A DNA stretch of 64,000 nt from a virus: IMG/VR virus record IMGVR_UViG_3300044638_006750, positions 1-64,000 of that record. The stretch is one strand, 5' to 3'. Made by a program: the position numbers and the translations under genes. Positions within the stretch are counted from its first letter, which is position 1; each line of letters begins with the position of its first letter. Positions 7,793 to 15,619 of this stretch are shown in pieces. The notes under the pieces were generated by a model. The model was not told where the DNA came from, made no database searches, and worked only from the letters and a program-made list of their open reading frames with translations.

Positions 7793-8401
7793 TCAATCGG
7801 CCTGATGTAGTATATCATATGTTTCTAACTCGTCAAGGCACACAAACTTTGTATTACCATACTGTATAGTGCGAGAATCATGCCAATGTCCAAATATCCA
7901 CAAGTCTGGCTGATGGATATTAAACAATTCATTTAATGCCCATCCTGTCATGTTCTCATAAACTCTTTGGTGAGGCAAAAGCATTTGAGCGGCGATACTG
8001 CTAGGACAATCGTGCGTGATAACAATTTTAGGTTTTATTTTTCTGTATAATTCTCTAGCTGCCATAAAGTCTTCGATGGTTAATTGTTCTTTTTCCCACC
8101 AATCAATACCAACGGTACGATATTGTCTATCTATAGAATATGCTCCACGATAAAAAAAGAAATCAATACCACCTAAAGAACATTGTCCATAATCTCCTAA
8201 ATAGTTGGGGAATAAATGAATAATGTCATAATTATCATGATTGCCACCAATAACTTTGTGTCTCTTAAACGATAAATTATTTAGACAATTATATTTAAAG
8301 CCTAGATCCCCTAGTTGAACAGTATAATCTCTTTTTCTAGCTATCTGCTCATACTTGTCATATTTCCCATGAACATCACCTATTACTGTTAGTTGCGTCA
8401 T
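7793..8401 (-). CDS. Calcineurin-like metallophosphoesterase
   Basis: 202 aa. All metal-binding blocks of the family are visible in order: VIGDVHG (near residue 6), LGDLG (near 32), GGNHDN (near 52), ITHDCP (near 130) and IFGHWHD (near 170). Likely a phosphodiesterase or phosphatase acting on nucleotides or RNA/DNA ends; substrate not readable. Overlaps the upstream gene by 26 bases. Confidence 0.9.
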   Translation of the reverse strand: MTQLTVIGDVHGKYDKYEQIARKRDYTVQLGDLGFKYNCLNNLSFKRHKVIGGNHDNYDIIHLFPNYLGDYGQCSLGGIDFFFYRGAYSIDRQYRTVGIDWWEKEQLTIEDFMAARELYRKIKPKIVITHDCPSSIAAQMLLPHQRVYENMTGWALNELFNIHQPDLWIFGHWHDSRTIQYGNTKFVCLDELETYDILHQAD

Positions 8402-8681
8402 CTTTTTGATCCAAGATTTCTAATACTTCGTTGCGTCTGTGATGCCATAATCTTGCTAGTCCGGTAAAAGAATCATTATATCCTAGAGCATCTGAATTGT
8501 CAAACGCAAAATCGGCAATAGTTTCTGCTAAGTTAACCATATCTTTTACATCTAGTCTATGCTCTGAATAAGAATTGTATCCATAAACTCTAAATTGAAA
8601 TGGTTTATAATTTAGATGGGGATTATGATGAATCTCTATCATTAGATCATCGTTCACAGAAATAGTTTGTTTTTTATTCAT
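8376..8681 (-). CDS. Hypothetical protein
   Basis: 101 aa, soluble, begins MNKKQTISVNDDLMIEIHHNP; beta-rich first half, helical second half. Not recognised. Five bases separate it from the glycosyltransferase gene. Confidence 0.65.
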   Translation of the reverse strand: MNKKQTISVNDDLMIEIHHNPHLNYKPFQFRVYGYNSYSEHRLDVKDMVNLAETIADFAFDNSDALGYNDSFTGLARLWHHRRNEVLEILDQKDDATNSNR

Positions 8682-8686
8682 AAAGT

Positions 8687-9373
8687 TTAATTTTCTACAA
8701 TAAACGGATATGTTTTGTCTTCTACTCTACAGCCCCAGCCTAAAGTGCTACCAAATTCTTTTCTCCATTGAAAAATCAGATTAGTTTTAGGACAAAATAC
8801 TCTCATTTTAGGATGTATATAATTAGCAATAACATGATCTATATGAGATCTTTTGACATCTTTAGTATAATCATTATTAGTATCATTATCAATTCTACTG
8901 AAATGATATTCTAAAGCTTCAATCAGGTAGAAGATTTTCCTAGGATTTACTAAGTAGGCATGAAGATTTGTTACTTTGGTATCTCTAGTAGAATATTGAT
9001 TAATATCTACAGAAAAATTACTATCATGCATTGAAGGATAAAAATAAATCATATCCCATACATTATATTGTAAATAATCATTTAATAGACTATTTAGATA
9101 TAAGTTAATTTCACTAATATCTACAAGACGAGCATCGTCTTCCAAAATCAAACAAAGTTCTTGAGTATCATGAGCAATTTTTAATGCTTTGATATGAGAC
9201 AGAAAACAGGATTTCAAAGATTTGTTTTGAAAACCATTACTGCTATCAACAGGAACGGCAGATACAAACTGATAATTTAGATCATAAATTTTTGCCTGAT
9301 CCTCCTGATATTTTCTCCTATCTTTATGGTCTGGATGATTAATAATTAGTATTTTATCTACATATTTTATCAT
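8687..9373 (-). CDS. Glycosyltransferase family 25-like protein
   Basis: 228 aa. ILIINHPDHKDRR at the N-terminus and LCLILEDDARLVD near residue 85 are the family 25 (LPS-type galactosyltransferase) signatures; CFLSHIKALKIA in between fits the S-H.. helix of this family. It probably transfers a sugar to a surface or virion glycan; acceptor unknown. Works thematically with GlmS, the GDP-mannose dehydratase and the RgpF-like gene elsewhere in the window. Confidence 0.82.
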   Translation of the reverse strand: MIKYVDKILIINHPDHKDRRKYQEDQAKIYDLNYQFVSAVPVDSSNGFQNKSLKSCFLSHIKALKIAHDTQELCLILEDDARLVDISEINLYLNSLLNDYLQYNVWDMIYFYPSMHDSNFSVDINQYSTRDTKVTNLHAYLVNPRKIFYLIEALEYHFSRIDNDTNNDYTKDVKRSHIDHVIANYIHPKMRVFCPKTNLIFQWRKEFGSTLGWGCRVEDKTYPFIVEN

Positions 9374-9377
9374 TAAA

Positions 9378-9599
9378 CTAGCCTAATTGTTTGCTCTTGA
9401 TCCATTGTAGTGTTTCAAAAAAACAATTCTCACACATTTGAAGTTCATATTTTTCTCCATCGTGTTTTGACCCATAGCCCCACAATGCCTCTAAAGTAGC
9501 ATATTCACTACCAAAAATATCATTGGTGCAACAAGTCTTACATCTATCACAGTATACTTTGTCTTCAATCTTACGATATTGTTTTTTATATGTCTTCAT
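9378..9599 (-). CDS. Zinc-ribbon protein
   Basis: 73 aa with two Cys pairs, CDRCKTCC near residue 14 and CENCF near residue 58, typical of a treble-clef or ribbon knuckle. ATG at 9599 is chosen over an upstream TTG. Function unknown. Confidence 0.65.
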   Translation of the reverse strand: MKTYKKQYRKIEDKVYCDRCKTCCTNDIFGSEYATLEALWGYGSKHDGEKYELQMCENCFFETLQWIKSKQLG

Positions 9600-9942
9600 A
9601 TGGTTTTGCAACCCATCCTAGATTGAGGAGATCATTGGATATTTCTGATGTAACAAAACCCTCAGACACATATCCATCAATACTATTTGATGCTATGCCA
9701 GAACAATACCAGTCCATATAATCCATAGAGTCTCTAACCATATTTAGTTTAGAGTCATCATTGATGAGTTGAGAAACTAATCCTCCAGCATATCTCCAAG
9801 AACAAGTCCATTCATCATCGTTTTTAAAAAATCTATTGTTGCACATAGCAGCATACAAATTTTGAGCATAGGTTTCCCTTTCCCTACACTTGTATCTGAT
9901 CCATTCTGTCTTGAACAGATCATCTTCTAAAGATGCTTTCAT
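9586..9942 (-). CDS. Hypothetical protein
   Basis: 118 aa, aromatic- and acidic-rich, begins MKASLEDDLFKTEWIRYKCRE. No motif recognised. Overlaps both neighbours. Confidence 0.65.
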   Translation of the reverse strand: MKASLEDDLFKTEWIRYKCRERETYAQNLYAAMCNNRFFKNDDEWTCSWRYAGGLVSQLINDDSKLNMVRDSMDYMDWYCSGIASNSIDGYVSEGFVTSEISNDLLNLGWVAKPYEDI

Positions 9943-10157
9943 TTTCCGTATTTACTTTTCAGTAAATCCACTATTTGGCCTGCCGTGAAAGGAACAGTAT
10001 TACCCCCAAAGTAATATTCTCCAGTTAAATAAATCATATCATCTAGGATTTCTTCACTATTATAGAGTTTAGACCACTTGGGTTTATATTCATCCTTCAT
10101 GTATTCCCAAACACTATTATAAAAATCGCAAACAAGTTGGTGTGCTTTTTCATTCAT
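9939..10157 (-). CDS. Hypothetical protein
   Basis: 72 aa, helical, begins MNEKAHQLVCDFYNSVWEYM; overlaps neighbours by four bases at each end. Not recognised. Confidence 0.65.
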   Translation of the reverse strand: MNEKAHQLVCDFYNSVWEYMKDEYKPKWSKLYNSEEILDDMIYLTGEYYFGGNTVPFTAGQIVDLLKSKYGK

Positions 10158-10384
10158 ATGGCAATATTATCCTCTCTGTACGAGTCCAGTTTCAACGCCT
10201 GTATAAAAGTATCAAACAAAACTCTTTCGTGAGATTCAATTAAAACAGCCAAACCTTCCAAAGCATTACTGATTTGATCTTTTGAAAGATCATGCTCTAG
10301 TATACTAGCAGATAAATCTCTAAGATGATCAGCAAAAATACTCGTTTTATTAATTTTATCCTCAAGATCGAATCTATCTTTCAT
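10154..10384 (-). CDS. Hypothetical helical protein
   Basis: 76 aa, all-helical, acidic (DLSASILEHDLSKDQISNALEGL). Four-base overlap downstream. Not recognised. Confidence 0.65.
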   Translation of the reverse strand: MKDRFDLEDKINKTSIFADHLRDLSASILEHDLSKDQISNALEGLAVLIESHERVLFDTFIQALKLDSYREDNIAI

Positions 10385-10387
10385 ATT

Positions 10388-10621
10388 TTATGTCCTGCTT
10401 TCTGGTCTATAAAATTTACGAACAGTTTCCCAAGAAGGAAGTTCATAGAAAGGATCTCCTTCATTGACACAAACACCATTTTTATCATAGATATCATAAA
10501 ACGACACATTTCGTCGATCATAGTCTTCCCACGAATCATAATTAGCAATAATCTCAAATAGTGAATTAGACGCTAAACTATGATGGTCATAATGATAAAC
10601 TGCAACGATTTCTGTATTCAT
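10388..10621 (-). CDS. Hypothetical protein, first gene after a strong promoter
   Basis: 77 aa, begins MNTEIVAVYHYDHHSLAS. The ATG at 10621 has GGAGG eight bases upstream and lies 20 bases below a TTGACA/TATACT promoter, so it is preferred over a GTG 78 bases earlier, which would lie upstream of the transcription start. Acidic, not recognised; heads the minus-strand run of genes below it. Confidence 0.75.
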   Translation of the reverse strand: MNTEIVAVYHYDHHSLASNSLFEIIANYDSWEDYDRRNVSFYDIYDKNGVCVNEGDPFYELPSWETVRKFYRPESRT

Positions 10622-10643
10622 ATCGGCCTCCAGTGCTAGAGGT

Positions 10644-10671
10644 AGTATAACACGGTTATCGTCAGTGTCAA
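10644..10671 (-). promoter_or_regulatory. Sigma70-like promoter
   Basis: TTGACA (10671-10666), 16-base spacer containing CGATAA, TATACT (10649-10644). The same architecture recurs in the 14-39 kb cassettes. Confidence 0.8.
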
Positions 10672-10709
10672 CCCTAAACTTTAAAAATAATGGGGCCACT
10701 ACGGAGTAG

Positions 10710-10829
10710 TCAAGTTTTTATTTTGATTGATCCCTTTTTATGTTTCGGTAAATATGGACAATTCAAACATTTATGTCCGCAGCAAATTTTCCGACTGACT
10801 AGAAATTCTTTGGTTAGTGGTTTTGGCAT
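10710..10829 (-). CDS. Small Cys-rich protein (DUF5522-like)
   Basis: 39 aa. KICCGHKCLNCPYLPKHKKG carries the C-C-G-x-x-C-x-x-C-P-Y signature of short DUF5522-type proteins, probably a zinc knuckle. It overlaps the membrane protein gene upstream by 59 bases in another frame; the conserved motif, not the ribosome-binding site (weak), supports it. Confidence 0.6.
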   Translation of the reverse strand: MPKPLTKEFLVSRKICCGHKCLNCPYLPKHKKGSIKIKT

Positions 10830-10971
10830 TATATTTTAGACCAATATTGTTGGCCCACATCAAACAAAATATACCTAAAAGCAGATACCATCCGCCTTGT
10901 AATACGACGAAATATACACCGACAGACATAATGCTTAGACCAACTAAACATTCAATCAATCCTTTTTTCAT
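10771..10971 (-). CDS. Two-helix membrane protein
   Basis: 66 aa. Hydrophobic helices at about residues 4-24 and 28-45 (GLIECLVGLSIMSVGVYFVV; WYLLLGIFCLMWANNIG), polar serine-rich tail. ATG at 10971 chosen; an in-frame ATG at 10983 has its AGAGG too close. Unknown function. Confidence 0.6.
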   Translation of the reverse strand: MKKGLIECLVGLSIMSVGVYFVVLQGGWYLLLGIFCLMWANNIGLKYNAKTTNQRISSQSENLLRT

Positions 10972-11152
10972 CACAATACCCATCCTCTTTTATAAAGTCC
11001 TGCATAAAGTCAATTAAGTTTTGAAGTTCATTATGATCCAATTGAAATTTATATGCTTTATCGTGCTTGTGAATCCATAAAATATATCCATCTTCTGCTC
11101 TACAGATTTTAAAAATTTGACCCCAAGATTCAAAAGTGTCCAGATATTTCAT
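10952..11152 (-). CDS. Hypothetical protein, paralogous pattern
   Basis: 66 aa: W...FKICRAEDGYILWIHKHDKAYKFQLDHNELQNLIDFM. This beta-strand/terminal helix layout recurs in the 60-aa (11149), 66-aa (11548) and 61-aa (14674) genes, suggesting a local family of small paralogues that arose by duplication. Function unknown. Confidence 0.65.
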   Translation of the reverse strand: MKYLDTFESWGQIFKICRAEDGYILWIHKHDKAYKFQLDHNELQNLIDFMQDFIKEDGYCDEKRID

Positions 11153-11331
11153 ATATCATTATGTTCAAACACTAAACTATTTAGTATAGCTGATAAGGCT
11201 GTTATATTTCCTATATCCATTTCTATGTTTTTTGCTTCGCCATTGGTTTCCACAATAGACAATAGAAAGGTTTTGTTTCCATACATTCTAAGTGTAATTT
11301 TTTGTCCAGAAACAGTTAAAAATGATGGCAT
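11149..11331 (-). CDS. Hypothetical protein, paralogous pattern
   Basis: 60 aa: beta-rich MPSFLTVSGQKITLRMYG then IEMDIGNITALSAILNSLVF helix, the same plan as the 66-aa neighbour. Four-base overlap with it. Confidence 0.6.
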   Translation of the reverse strand: MPSFLTVSGQKITLRMYGNKTFLLSIVETNGEAKNIEMDIGNITALSAILNSLVFEHNDI

Positions 11332-11342
11332 ATCTCGTTCCT

Positions 11343-11546
11343 TTACCAGTGATGAATAGTATTAGCTATAATAAAACCACATGTTATGAAATTAATTAGA
11401 ATAATACTTAATTTTATCCAAAAGGCTGTCCATGCTTCTATCTGTGTAAGAATAGGTATATCTGGAGCATCATAGTCATCTTTGCCAACTCTATGATCTA
11501 TTGCCCTTGCTAAAATTAATAGTTTTCGATATAAGTAATTTCCCAT
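11343..11546 (-). CDS. Membrane protein with C-terminal helix
   Basis: 67 aa. Basic N-terminus (MGNYLYRKLLILARAID) and a C-terminal transmembrane helix (FWIKLSIILINFITCGFIIA). ATG at 11546 overlaps the upstream stop region; an upstream TTG is rejected. Confidence 0.6.
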   Translation of the reverse strand: MGNYLYRKLLILARAIDHRVGKDDYDAPDIPILTQIEAWTAFWIKLSIILINFITCGFIIANTIHHW

Positions 11547-11547
11547 C

Positions 11548-11748
11548 TTACTGTTGTGTTTGAAAATATTGTTGAATAAATCTAGCAAATTCTAGAAAAT
11601 CATTTGGACTGGATTCTATCACATATTCTTGGCGTATACCATCGTATTCATTAACAATACTTAGTCCATATTGTCCATTCTTAATTGATCTAAAAAGAAT
11701 AGCATTAGATGTATTTGTGTCATTAAAAAAATATGTTTCTGATGTCAT
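11548..11748 (-). CDS. Hypothetical protein, paralogous pattern
   Basis: 66 aa, begins MTSETYFFNDTNTSNA, ends in a helix (DFLEFARFIQQYF) as in the 66-aa gene at 10952. GGGAGG four bases before the ATG, which overlaps the TAA of the phosphoribosyltransferase gene. Confidence 0.65.
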   Translation of the reverse strand: MTSETYFFNDTNTSNAILFRSIKNGQYGLSIVNEYDGIRQEYVIESSPNDFLEFARFIQQYFQTQQ

Positions 11749-12212
11749 TATACCTCCCAAGGAAACACTATCCAGTCTTTATTTTGAGAACGATCTAAAC
11801 TTCTTACCGGATAGTCTACTATAAAGTTCTGTTCAGTATTATAAAATAATGAACAGGTTTTGACAGAGTGGTGTCCGCGACTCATAAATTCTGTTATGAT
11901 TTTAGACATTGTAATACCACTATCACATATATCATCTACTATCAGTATATTACTATTTATAGATAATTTTTCTGCTTCTAATAGTTTAACTTCGTTGTCA
12001 CTATCGTCTCTAGTTTGACAACTCATCATAATCATAGGTTTATCCAGTGAATGACTAAGTTTTATTGCTGGAATAAGACCACCTCTTTTAACTCCAACAA
12101 TATAGTCAGGAATCCATAATTTACCTATTAGTTTATTGCGAATATATTCTACATCATTATCTAGATCTGACCAAGTATAAAACAATTTTGTTGCTGTGTC
12201 TGTGTTTGACAT
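11748..12212 (-). CDS. Phosphoribosyltransferase
   Basis: 154 aa. NILIVDDICDSGITMSKI near residue 95 is the PRPP-binding loop (hydrophobic strand, DD, SGxT) of type I phosphoribosyltransferases; the N-terminal YIVGVKRGGLIPA is the PPi-loop region typical of the xanthine/hypoxanthine-guanine type. Probably salvages purine bases for the phage; a second, divergent member lies at 21275. Confidence 0.85.
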   Translation of the reverse strand: MSNTDTATKLFYTWSDLDNDVEYIRNKLIGKLWIPDYIVGVKRGGLIPAIKLSHSLDKPMIMMSCQTRDDSDNEVKLLEAEKLSINSNILIVDDICDSGITMSKIITEFMSRGHHSVKTCSLFYNTEQNFIVDYPVRSLDRSQNKDWIVFPWEV

Positions 12213-12213
12213 T

Positions 12214-12405
12214 TTATTTTGGTTTTTTAAATAAGGATAAAAGATATTCTGTAAGACATTTTAATTCTTCTATTGTCAGATCATTAAGTCTATCAATCAT
12301 CATCCAGTGCTTATCATCATCTCCATAAGGACGATAAATCTCAAGCTGTAAATCTTGGCTCTGCGGATTTTTTACAACCTTAAATTTAACGCTATGACAA
12401 TTCAT
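12214..12405 (-). CDS. Hypothetical protein
   Basis: 63 aa, beta-rich start (MNCHSVKFKVVKNPQSQDLQLEIYR), helical end (TIEELKCLTEYLLSLF), again the plan of the small paralogues at 10952-11748. ATGA overlap upstream. Confidence 0.6.
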   Translation of the reverse strand: MNCHSVKFKVVKNPQSQDLQLEIYRPYGDDDKHWMMIDRLNDLTIEELKCLTEYLLSLFKKPK

Positions 12406-12785
12406 GATACATCAATTTTTTGAGTAAAAACTATGCCTTTGCGTTTTGGTGCTAGTATAGGGTGGTCAAATTTAGTAACCTGAGATACCACCCAACCATA
12501 CTTTAATTTATTTGGTTTCCAACCATAATTTTCATCTGATTTTTCCACCATATGTCTATTATAGTCAGACGCCCATATATGCTCGTCTGGATAACAAAAA
12601 CTATGACTAAAAGTTATTGTTCCAATAATACGAGATTTAAATTGACCATATTTGCCTGGAGTTTCAACTAATGCAAGAGGAACTCCTTCGTAGTTTTTAG
12701 GGAGTGGATATGAGCGTGTCTCAACACATTTCTGACCATTAATTAAAAGTTGGCTCCACGGAGCCTGTATATTTATACCAGTCAT
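12402..12785 (-). CDS. ASCH-domain protein
   Basis: 127 aa. Begins MTGINIQAPWSQLLINGQKCVETRSYPLP, the ASCH pattern (QPW...I..G.K..ETR). The beta-barrel fold is related to PUA and binds RNA or acts as an RNA/nucleoside hydrolase in some members. Catalytic status not readable. Confidence 0.8.
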   Translation of the reverse strand: MTGINIQAPWSQLLINGQKCVETRSYPLPKNYEGVPLALVETPGKYGQFKSRIIGTITFSHSFCYPDEHIWASDYNRHMVEKSDENYGWKPNKLKYGWVVSQVTKFDHPILAPKRKGIVFTQKIDVS

Positions 12786-13048
12786 TTAATCAAGACTCCA
12801 ATCCAGCAGCAAGTTACTAAAAATATAACATTGATACAAGAAGCTATGATGGTATACTTTAACAGATTGGGTGAATTTACATAAATATAATAGTAGTCAT
12901 TTAAAGCCCTATCTGCTTCCCAAGGAGTATAACATTTGTTAGCAAGCATATCATATACGTCCTGCTTTGTTGCTCCCTCTTCCCAATACATTTTAGCCGC
13001 TTTCAGTAGTTCTATGTCGGTATCAACATTTCTATATTCATAATCCAT
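12782..13048 (-). CDS. Hypothetical protein with C-terminal membrane helix
   Basis: 88 aa. Soluble helical N-terminus (ELLKAAKMYWEEGATKQDVYDMLANKC resembles a UBA/HTH-like helical bundle), C-terminal hydrophobic helix YTIIASCINVIFLVTCCWIG. GGAGG ten bases before the ATG; an upstream TTG is rejected. Confidence 0.65.
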   Translation of the reverse strand: MDYEYRNVDTDIELLKAAKMYWEEGATKQDVYDMLANKCYTPWEADRALNDYYYIYVNSPNLLKYTIIASCINVIFLVTCCWIGVLIK

Positions 13049-13093
13049 AAGCAAAAAACCTCCACGATTTCTTGCCGCCTTACAAGAATACAG

Positions 13094-13360
13094 TTATCTT
13101 ACTCCACCAAAATAAAAGTTTAAAATACATTCTTTAGGATGGTATTTACTAACATGATTTATACTACCGTCATCATTCATAGTCACCGATCCAGTATGCA
13201 AGATATGACCTATTGAATAATCTTCTTTTAGAAGATGTAATTGGCTTTTATCATGAAACCAGTTCCAATAATTGTACTGGACAGGACTTTGATTGTCAAC
13301 AGACAATGCTATCATTACTGTTTGTTCTAGGTTTTTCAATAAATAGTCATGCAATGTCAT
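13094..13360 (-). CDS. Hypothetical protein
   Basis: 88 aa, soluble, begins MTLHDYLLKNLEQTVMIALS, His- and aromatic-rich. ATGA overlap with the 41-aa gene. Not recognised. Confidence 0.65.
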   Translation of the reverse strand: MTLHDYLLKNLEQTVMIALSVDNQSPVQYNYWNWFHDKSQLHLLKEDYSIGHILHTGSVTMNDDGSINHVSKYHPKECILNFYFGGVR

Positions 13361-13482
13361 TGAGTGACCTCAATATGCCACTTATTTCCATGGAGTTCAG
13401 CCACAACACCCATCCCCAATTTTACCAACTCAGATACAATCTCAGCCAACTTTTCAGTTTCATTAAGATAAAGATAAATCAT
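13357..13482 (-). CDS. Small hypothetical protein (41 aa)
   Basis: MIYLYLNETEKLAEIV... beta-alpha-beta-like 41-residue protein. Starts three bases below the stop of the 148-aa gene and its TGA overlaps the next ATG; the compact coupling supports it. Confidence 0.6.
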   Translation of the reverse strand: MIYLYLNETEKLAEIVSELVKLGMGVVAELHGNKWHIEVTQ

Positions 13483-13485
13483 ATT

Positions 13486-13932
13486 TCACCCAAATTGTGT
13501 CCACTTACGTTCAGTAATAATGTCTTTAAACCTTTTCCCGGCAGGAGTTAGTTGAACCATACCATCCACGCAAAAAATACACCCATCCTTATCGCCGGGA
13601 TTATCATAGCGGTCGCCACCTTCCTCATCATAACTATCAAAATAAAGAGTAAGGCCGGTTTTCTTATTAAAAGTATTCTTAAGGGATTGAATTAGACTTT
13701 CATATTGTTCAAAAATTTCTTCTGTAGCCTGTTCATCGTCGTTAGCACATTCATAAATAGGCTCGATAACTTCTTCTGGATTATCCCATGCTAACCATCG
13801 ACCAATACTATACCAACCAACGCTTTTAAAGTGTGGAGCCTTTTCAATAGCCTTAATTTGGGCAGGACAAAGTTTCTTCAAGTCCTTATATTCGATAACA
13901 AAAGATCCAACAGCAAAACTACCCATTCCCAT
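13486..13932 (-). CDS. Hypothetical acidic protein
   Basis: 148 aa. Begins MGMGSFAVGSFVIEYKDLKKLCPAQ, with an acidic EQATEEIFEQYESLIQ helix and a beta-rich YFDSYDEEGGDRYD segment containing CIFCVDG. Resembles phage proteins of unknown function; no catalytic motif identified. AAGGAG precedes the ATG. Confidence 0.7.
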   Translation of the reverse strand: MGMGSFAVGSFVIEYKDLKKLCPAQIKAIEKAPHFKSVGWYSIGRWLAWDNPEEVIEPIYECANDDEQATEEIFEQYESLIQSLKNTFNKKTGLTLYFDSYDEEGGDRYDNPGDKDGCIFCVDGMVQLTPAGKRFKDIITERKWTQFG

Positions 13933-14089
13933 TGTCGGAACTCCTTATTTTAGTAATTTCCCAAGATTCCATATGTTTAGTGGTTTCGTCTGGATGGCAA
14001 GGTAAAAGTTTAACACAATTCCTTCTAGCATCTGTCTCAGACTCACAATCCCTCATAACAATCTGTACAGTAACATAGTGATATTTCAT
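13919..14089 (-). CDS. Hypothetical protein behind its own promoter
   Basis: 56 aa, begins MKYHYVTVQIVMRDCESETDARRN. GGAGG six bases before the ATG (14089), preferred over an upstream TTG. Twenty-five bases below a perfect TTGACA promoter. Confidence 0.7.
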   Translation of the reverse strand: MKYHYVTVQIVMRDCESETDARRNCVKLLPCHPDETTKHMESWEITKIRSSDNGNG

Positions 14090-14113
14090 ATGGGCCTCCA
14101 AGGTATACGTCTA

Positions 14114-14142
14114 AGCATACCAGAGTAATCGACATTTGTCAA
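14114..14142 (-). promoter_or_regulatory. Sigma70-like promoter
   Basis: TTGACA (14142-14137), 17-base spacer with GTCGAT, TATGCT (14119-14114). Followed by GGAGG and the 56-aa gene. Confidence 0.8.
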
Positions 14143-14151
14143 CGGTCGCCT

Positions 14152-14382
14152 TTAGAGAATCCCAATTTCCATAAAGTCAATGTCAAGATTAAGTTCATCC
14201 CAATCTTTTTGCGTAACATTTCCTATAACCAAATAGTTATCATCTTTAGAATAGTCCTGATTTCTATCATACTTAATATAAAAACCCTCAGATAAACTAG
14301 ATTTCATCTGATTAAGATCAGTAACAATCTCTTGAGCCTCTTTGTGACCAACGATATTACTAAAACATTGAATAAGATTCAT
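14152..14382 (-). CDS. Hypothetical protein
   Basis: 76 aa, soluble, begins MNLIQCFSNIVGHKEAQEI. Its stop is nine bases upstream of the next promoter's -35. Not recognised. Confidence 0.6.
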   Translation of the reverse strand: MNLIQCFSNIVGHKEAQEIVTDLNQMKSSLSEGFYIKYDRNQDYSKDDNYLVIGNVTQKDWDELNLDIDFMEIGIL

Positions 14383-14392
14383 TTTTTTCTAT

Positions 14393-14674
14393 TTAGTTTA
14401 CCTTGATATCCTTAATAAATGTCTCAGGCACTCCAAAAGCATTTTTAGCAGTAAACTTTAAAGTAACAGTGTTTCCACTCACCTTAGTATAAAACTCATG
14501 AAATACAAGAGTATCAGGGAAGTTAACCATACTCCTAACAATCTCCTTAGCCTTCAAAATCTTATTAATCTCATTATCATCAATAGCCATAGCAATATTA
14601 GGACGAACCATAATATCTCCAATAGATCCGCCCATAACAACAGCAAACATTACCGCACGAATAAACTTAGTCAT
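14393..14674 (-). CDS. Secreted small protein
   Basis: 93 aa. Signal-peptide-like N-terminus (MTKFIRAVMFAVVMGGSIGD, then PNIAMA before a probable cleavage), then an alpha-beta domain ending YTKVSGNTVTLKFTAKNAFG, reminiscent of secreted beta-sandwich proteins with a conserved FG-x-P segment. Exported role inferred only from the leader. Confidence 0.65.
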   Translation of the reverse strand: MTKFIRAVMFAVVMGGSIGDIMVRPNIAMAIDDNEINKILKAKEIVRSMVNFPDTLVFHEFYTKVSGNTVTLKFTAKNAFGVPETFIKDIKVN

Positions 14675-14859
14675 TAGTTTTCCTCCACAAATTGGTTAAA
14701 AAAATTAGCAAGCCCCTTAATCTCATCCTTAGTCAACTGCATTTGCAACCATTGCCAAGAAATAACATTGTTAATAGTTAAAGTTGACAAATTCCCGTTC
14801 TGTTCAACATCAAAGTTGTAAATATCTGCCCTATAAGAATCTTTAGTTGCCAAACTCAT
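14674..14859 (-). CDS. Hypothetical protein, paralogous pattern
   Basis: 61 aa, beta-rich with a C-terminal helix (TKDEIKGLANFFNQFVEEN), same plan as 10952 and 11548. GGAGG upstream and TAATG overlap with the 57-aa gene. Confidence 0.65.
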   Translation of the reverse strand: MSLATKDSYRADIYNFDVEQNGNLSTLTINNVISWQWLQMQLTKDEIKGLANFFNQFVEEN

Positions 14860-15032
14860 TATTTATTTTCCTCCACCCATTCTCTATAAGCATCACACGC
14901 TTCTTGTATAATTTGAAAATAGCCTATTACACTAACTCCTTCAAATTCATGTCTCATAATATAATTCTCAAAGAGAAATTCATTTCCCTGTGGTTTGCCC
15001 CAAAGTTGTGTTTTTGTGGGTATGTCGCCCAT
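14859..15032 (-). CDS. Hypothetical protein (57 aa)
   Basis: MGDIPTKTQLWGKPQGNEF..., soluble, ends in a helix ACDAYREWVEENK. Stop TAA shares bases with the next ATG. A weak AAAGAAAT precedes the start. Confidence 0.6.
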   Translation of the reverse strand: MGDIPTKTQLWGKPQGNEFLFENYIMRHEFEGVSVIGYFQIIQEACDAYREWVEENK

Positions 15033-15079
15033 TGTTTATTCATTTCTTTGATTCTTTGGGGATTTGTTTCCCATTTAGA

Positions 15080-15247
15080 TTAATTAATGCTTTGATTATA
15101 CTTTTTAGTAGGCACAATAGCCCTTAGACGGTTATAGATAATGGTCAAATTAGTACGATCAATATGTACTTTTTCATGGAGAGTATCTCCAATAACCCTT
15201 TTAACCAGAGCAATTTCTTTATCGGTCAACAATACATTCTTATACAT
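15080..15247 (-). CDS. Hypothetical protein behind its own promoter (55 aa)
   Basis: MYKNVLLTDKEIALVKRVIG... predominantly helical and basic, with a TDKEIALVKR start like small DNA-binding regulators. AGGGGA precedes the ATG, 45 bases below the promoter at 15292. Confidence 0.65.
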   Translation of the reverse strand: MYKNVLLTDKEIALVKRVIGDTLHEKVHIDRTNLTIIYNRLRAIVPTKKYNQSIN

Positions 15248-15291
15248 AAATCCCCTATTTATTACTACTTTTCCTACTACTAGTTATAGAC

Positions 15292-15320
15292 AGTATACCA
15301 GAAGGGATAGGGTCTGTCAA
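15292..15320 (-). promoter_or_regulatory. Sigma70-like promoter
   Basis: TTGACA (15320-15315), 17-base spacer, TATACT (15297-15292). Confidence 0.8.
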
Positions 15321-15448
15321 GAGGGTTTATCGGCCATTCGCACTATTGGCCTTTAATCCAATTTTCACCACGGCGTAAGATAATAAGTGAATTTTAATTT
15401 GATTAGTTAACAAATAGATCATATTAGCTAACAAACCAGTTAAACGAC
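15321..15448 (-). other. Intergenic stretch with a small hairpin
   Basis: No convincing gene. A 31-codon ORF (MIYLLTNQIKIHLLS...) lacks a ribosome-binding site. GGCCA (15337-15341 region) and TGGCC 10 bases apart form a short hairpin just upstream of the promoter. Confidence 0.4.
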
Positions 15449-15619
15449 TTATTTCTGGGATTCAGAAGAGGTATATTGGTGGGATTGATAGTGGTGATTA
15501 ATAATATATTCTACAATATATTTGGTAGAAATCATAGAAACTATTGTAACTAGCCCCAAAAGAATCAGGTTTTTGATAAAAGGTTTATGAAATTCTACAA
15601 TTTTTGAACTACTCATCAT
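15449..15619 (-). CDS. Single-pass membrane protein (56 aa)
   Basis: MMSSSKIVEFHKPFIKNLIL... one transmembrane helix (LILLGLVTIVSMIS), His/Gln-rich tail. AAGGA five bases before the ATG pair; first of four consecutive small membrane proteins. Confidence 0.65.
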   Translation of the reverse strand: MMSSSKIVEFHKPFIKNLILLGLVTIVSMISTKYIVEYIINHHYQSHQYTSSESQK

